Assembly: GCA_947174725.1 (NCBI GenBank)
Contig: CAMWKA010000024.1
Coordinates: 1 to 12,097, forward strand
Reading direction: 5' to 3'
DNA: 12,097 nt
DNA from: an uncultured Lachnospiraceae bacterium
GTDB lineage: Bacteria; Bacillota; Clostridia; Lachnospirales; Lachnospiraceae
Below, in pieces: positions 10,813-12,097 of the stretch. Every line of letters starts with the position of its first letter. The first letter of the stretch is position 1. The translations under genes were made by a program, and so were the position numbers. Under the pieces are notes generated by a model. It saw only the letters and a program-made list of their open reading frames with translations. It was not told the DNA's origin and did not search any database.

Positions 10813-12097
10813 TTAAAAATCATCGTTTTTCAGTGCATCTGTTATATTCTTCCTGATTACCCATATTGCGGGCAGGACATTGGAAATGAGTATGATAAAA
10901 CATACGATTAAAAATACCGTAGGAATAATCAGTATCAGAGGCTGGTGAAATAACTCTATTCTTGTGGGAAAGAGAGAGTGCCACGGGATATTAAATCGTC
11001 CGTTTTCCGGCAGCAGCATGCTGGAACCCTGAGCAGCATACGCAATGGCTTTTTTTCTGAATTGTTCAAAAATCCATAAAGGCAGGAAACTGGTGATCGA
11101 ACCTATCAGGACATAAATTAAACCTTGTCTGAGGATCATGAAAACAAGACCTGCTTTGGAACAACCGACGGCTCTGAGAACGGAATATGCGTGAAGTTGT
11201 CTTCTGACGCGAAGGTTGATCGAGTTGCTCATTCCCACAAGCCCAAGGATGACTACAATCGCTATGATGGAAAAAAAGATTGATATATTCGCCGCTTCCA
11301 CATTGTTCATCTGACGGATGATAAAGGCCTGACTTGTGTTGCTTATGTCCTTACTGTTTCCCATGACGTTGTACCACAGCCTCTCAAAATCCGCAATAGG
11401 CACATGATCCTCTAAACTTACGCCAAGCTTTGTGTAATTTCTGTCAGGCAGTCCCCATTTTGAAAAAGCATTTTCAGAACATAAAATATTGAACCCACAG
11501 TCCCCGATTTCCCCCTGTGTTTGAAAAAATTGGGCGATGTCATGATCAGATATTTCTATATGTCCGCCTACCGTTACTTCATAGTCGCATCGTGCACCAA
11601 AAGCGTATCCGGGTAGATTTGTCATATCCGCATTATCGGTATAGTCGTAATAAAAATGGGGTTCATATCCGTCAGGTACATATCCGGTGGTAAAATCGTA
11701 TTCCTCAATGATGGGATCGTCGATTACTACATCCGTCATGGAAAGCGTCTGTCCCACCGAAAATGGATCGGTTCCTGTGGTTATGAGTATCAATACTTCT
11801 TCTCCGGAACGCAATTTTTCCATATTGATACTTCCATCTACAATATACTCTTCAAGAAATTCAAGTTCCTTGTCCGAAACGCCTATGGTGGGGATATTGA
11901 ACAGTACTTCACTGTCGAGATATCCTTGTGTGCTGAGTGATTTTTCATTTAATTCCTCAAGTCCTTCTTGAACGTTATTGTCAAGATTTACCGAAGAAAG
12001 CGTCATAAGCATCTCATCGCTGAGTTTATCTGATGAAAAATCCGCTTTTGTACTTCTCGCTTCAATACAGGCGAAAAAACTTTTCACGGAATCAAAT
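10813..12097 (-). CDS. ABC transporter permease, FtsX/MacB-like, C-terminal part (runs off the window)
   Basis: The frame stays open to the right edge, so the true start is outside; the GTG at 12085-12087 is probably an internal valine. The visible 424 residues from that GTG consist of a long hydrophilic region (about 1-265) that would lie outside the membrane. Three membrane segments follow, at about 269-288, 314-340 and 384-405, and the end is LPAIWVIRKNITDALKNDDF, the usual FtsX-domain finish. NSINLRVRRQLHAYSVLRAVGCSKAGLV at 288-315 is the conserved FtsX cytoplasmic loop. The stop codon overlaps the ribosome site of the ATPase gene. Ectodomain plus three terminal helices fits MacB-like four-helix permeases, or the second half of a ten-helix type. 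Substrate unknown; antimicrobial peptide or lipid export is possible by family. Confidence 0.88.
   Translation of the reverse strand, partial: FDSVKSFFACIEARSTKADFSSDKLSDEMLMTLSSVNLDNNVQEGLEELNEKSLSTQGYLDSEVLFNIPTIGVSDKELEFLEEYIVDGSINMEKLRSGEEVLILITTGTDPFSVGQTLSMTDVVIDDPIIEEYDFTTGYVPDGYEPHFYYDYTDNADMTNLPGYAFGARCDYEVTVGGHIEISDHDIAQFFQTQGEIGDCGFNILCSENAFSKWGLPDRNYTKLGVSLEDHVPIADFERLWYNVMGNSKDISNTSQAFIIRQMNNVEAANISIFFSIIAIVVILGLVGMSNSINLRVRRQLHAYSVLRAVGCSKAGLVFMILRQGLIYVLIGSITSFLPLWIFEQFRKKAIAYAAQGSSMLLPENGRFNIPWHSLFPTRIELFHQPLILIIPTVFLIVCFIILISNVLPAIWVIRKNITDALKNDDF

Noticed and set aside
12085..12087. GTG as the start of the ABC permease
   Set aside because: The frame remains open upstream to the window edge, no ribosome site is visible, and a membrane helix expected at the N-terminus is missing.

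Overview
The window looks like chromosomal DNA of a Gram-positive anaerobe of the Clostridia, most likely the Lachnospiraceae. The evidence is AGGAGG-type ribosome sites before almost every gene, TTG or GTG starts, tight gene packing, and the protein families present. This placement is by family resemblance, not by a search.

Region 1 (1-3790, + strand) is the end of an arginine biosynthesis operon: the last 25 codons of argJ, then argB (acetylglutamate kinase), argD (acetylornithine aminotransferase), and an orphan solute-binding protein with no permease or ATPase beside it. A strong stem-loop at 3748-3787 closes the unit. ArgJ recycles the acetyl group, ArgB phosphorylates N-acetylglutamate and ArgD makes N-acetylornithine. 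ArgB carries the N-terminal helix typical of arginine-inhibited enzymes.

Region 2 (3858-7012, + strand) is a compact accessory operon. It starts with an extended -10 promoter and an inverted-repeat operator candidate, followed by a WYL-domain regulator, a pair of strong hairpins, a cysteine-rich DUF3795 protein, a GyrI-like small-molecule-binding protein, a GNAT-YoaP fusion and a small TfoX N-domain protein. The last four genes are closely spaced and probably act together. A ligand-sensing or xenobiotic/stress-response role is the most reasonable reading, but this is inference. It is the least characterised part of the window.

Region 3 (7053-10085, + strand) is a full-length LacZ-type GH2 beta-galactosidase with both catalytic glutamates. 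No lactose permease or lac regulator is visible. Part of its second half is clearly more A+T-rich than the arginine region.

Region 4 (10063-12097, - strand) is an ABC exporter of the MacB/FtsX class: a complete ATPase and the C-terminal part of its permease, which runs off the right edge. The ATPase gene converges on lacZ and overlaps its 3' end by 23 bp.

No tRNA, rRNA, CRISPR array, insertion sequence or phage gene was seen, and no gene-free stretch exceeds 300 bases. The longest, 3736-3928, holds the terminator, promoter and operator described. I found no clearly new multi-gene system. The best leads are the WYL cassette and the hairpin pair inside it.
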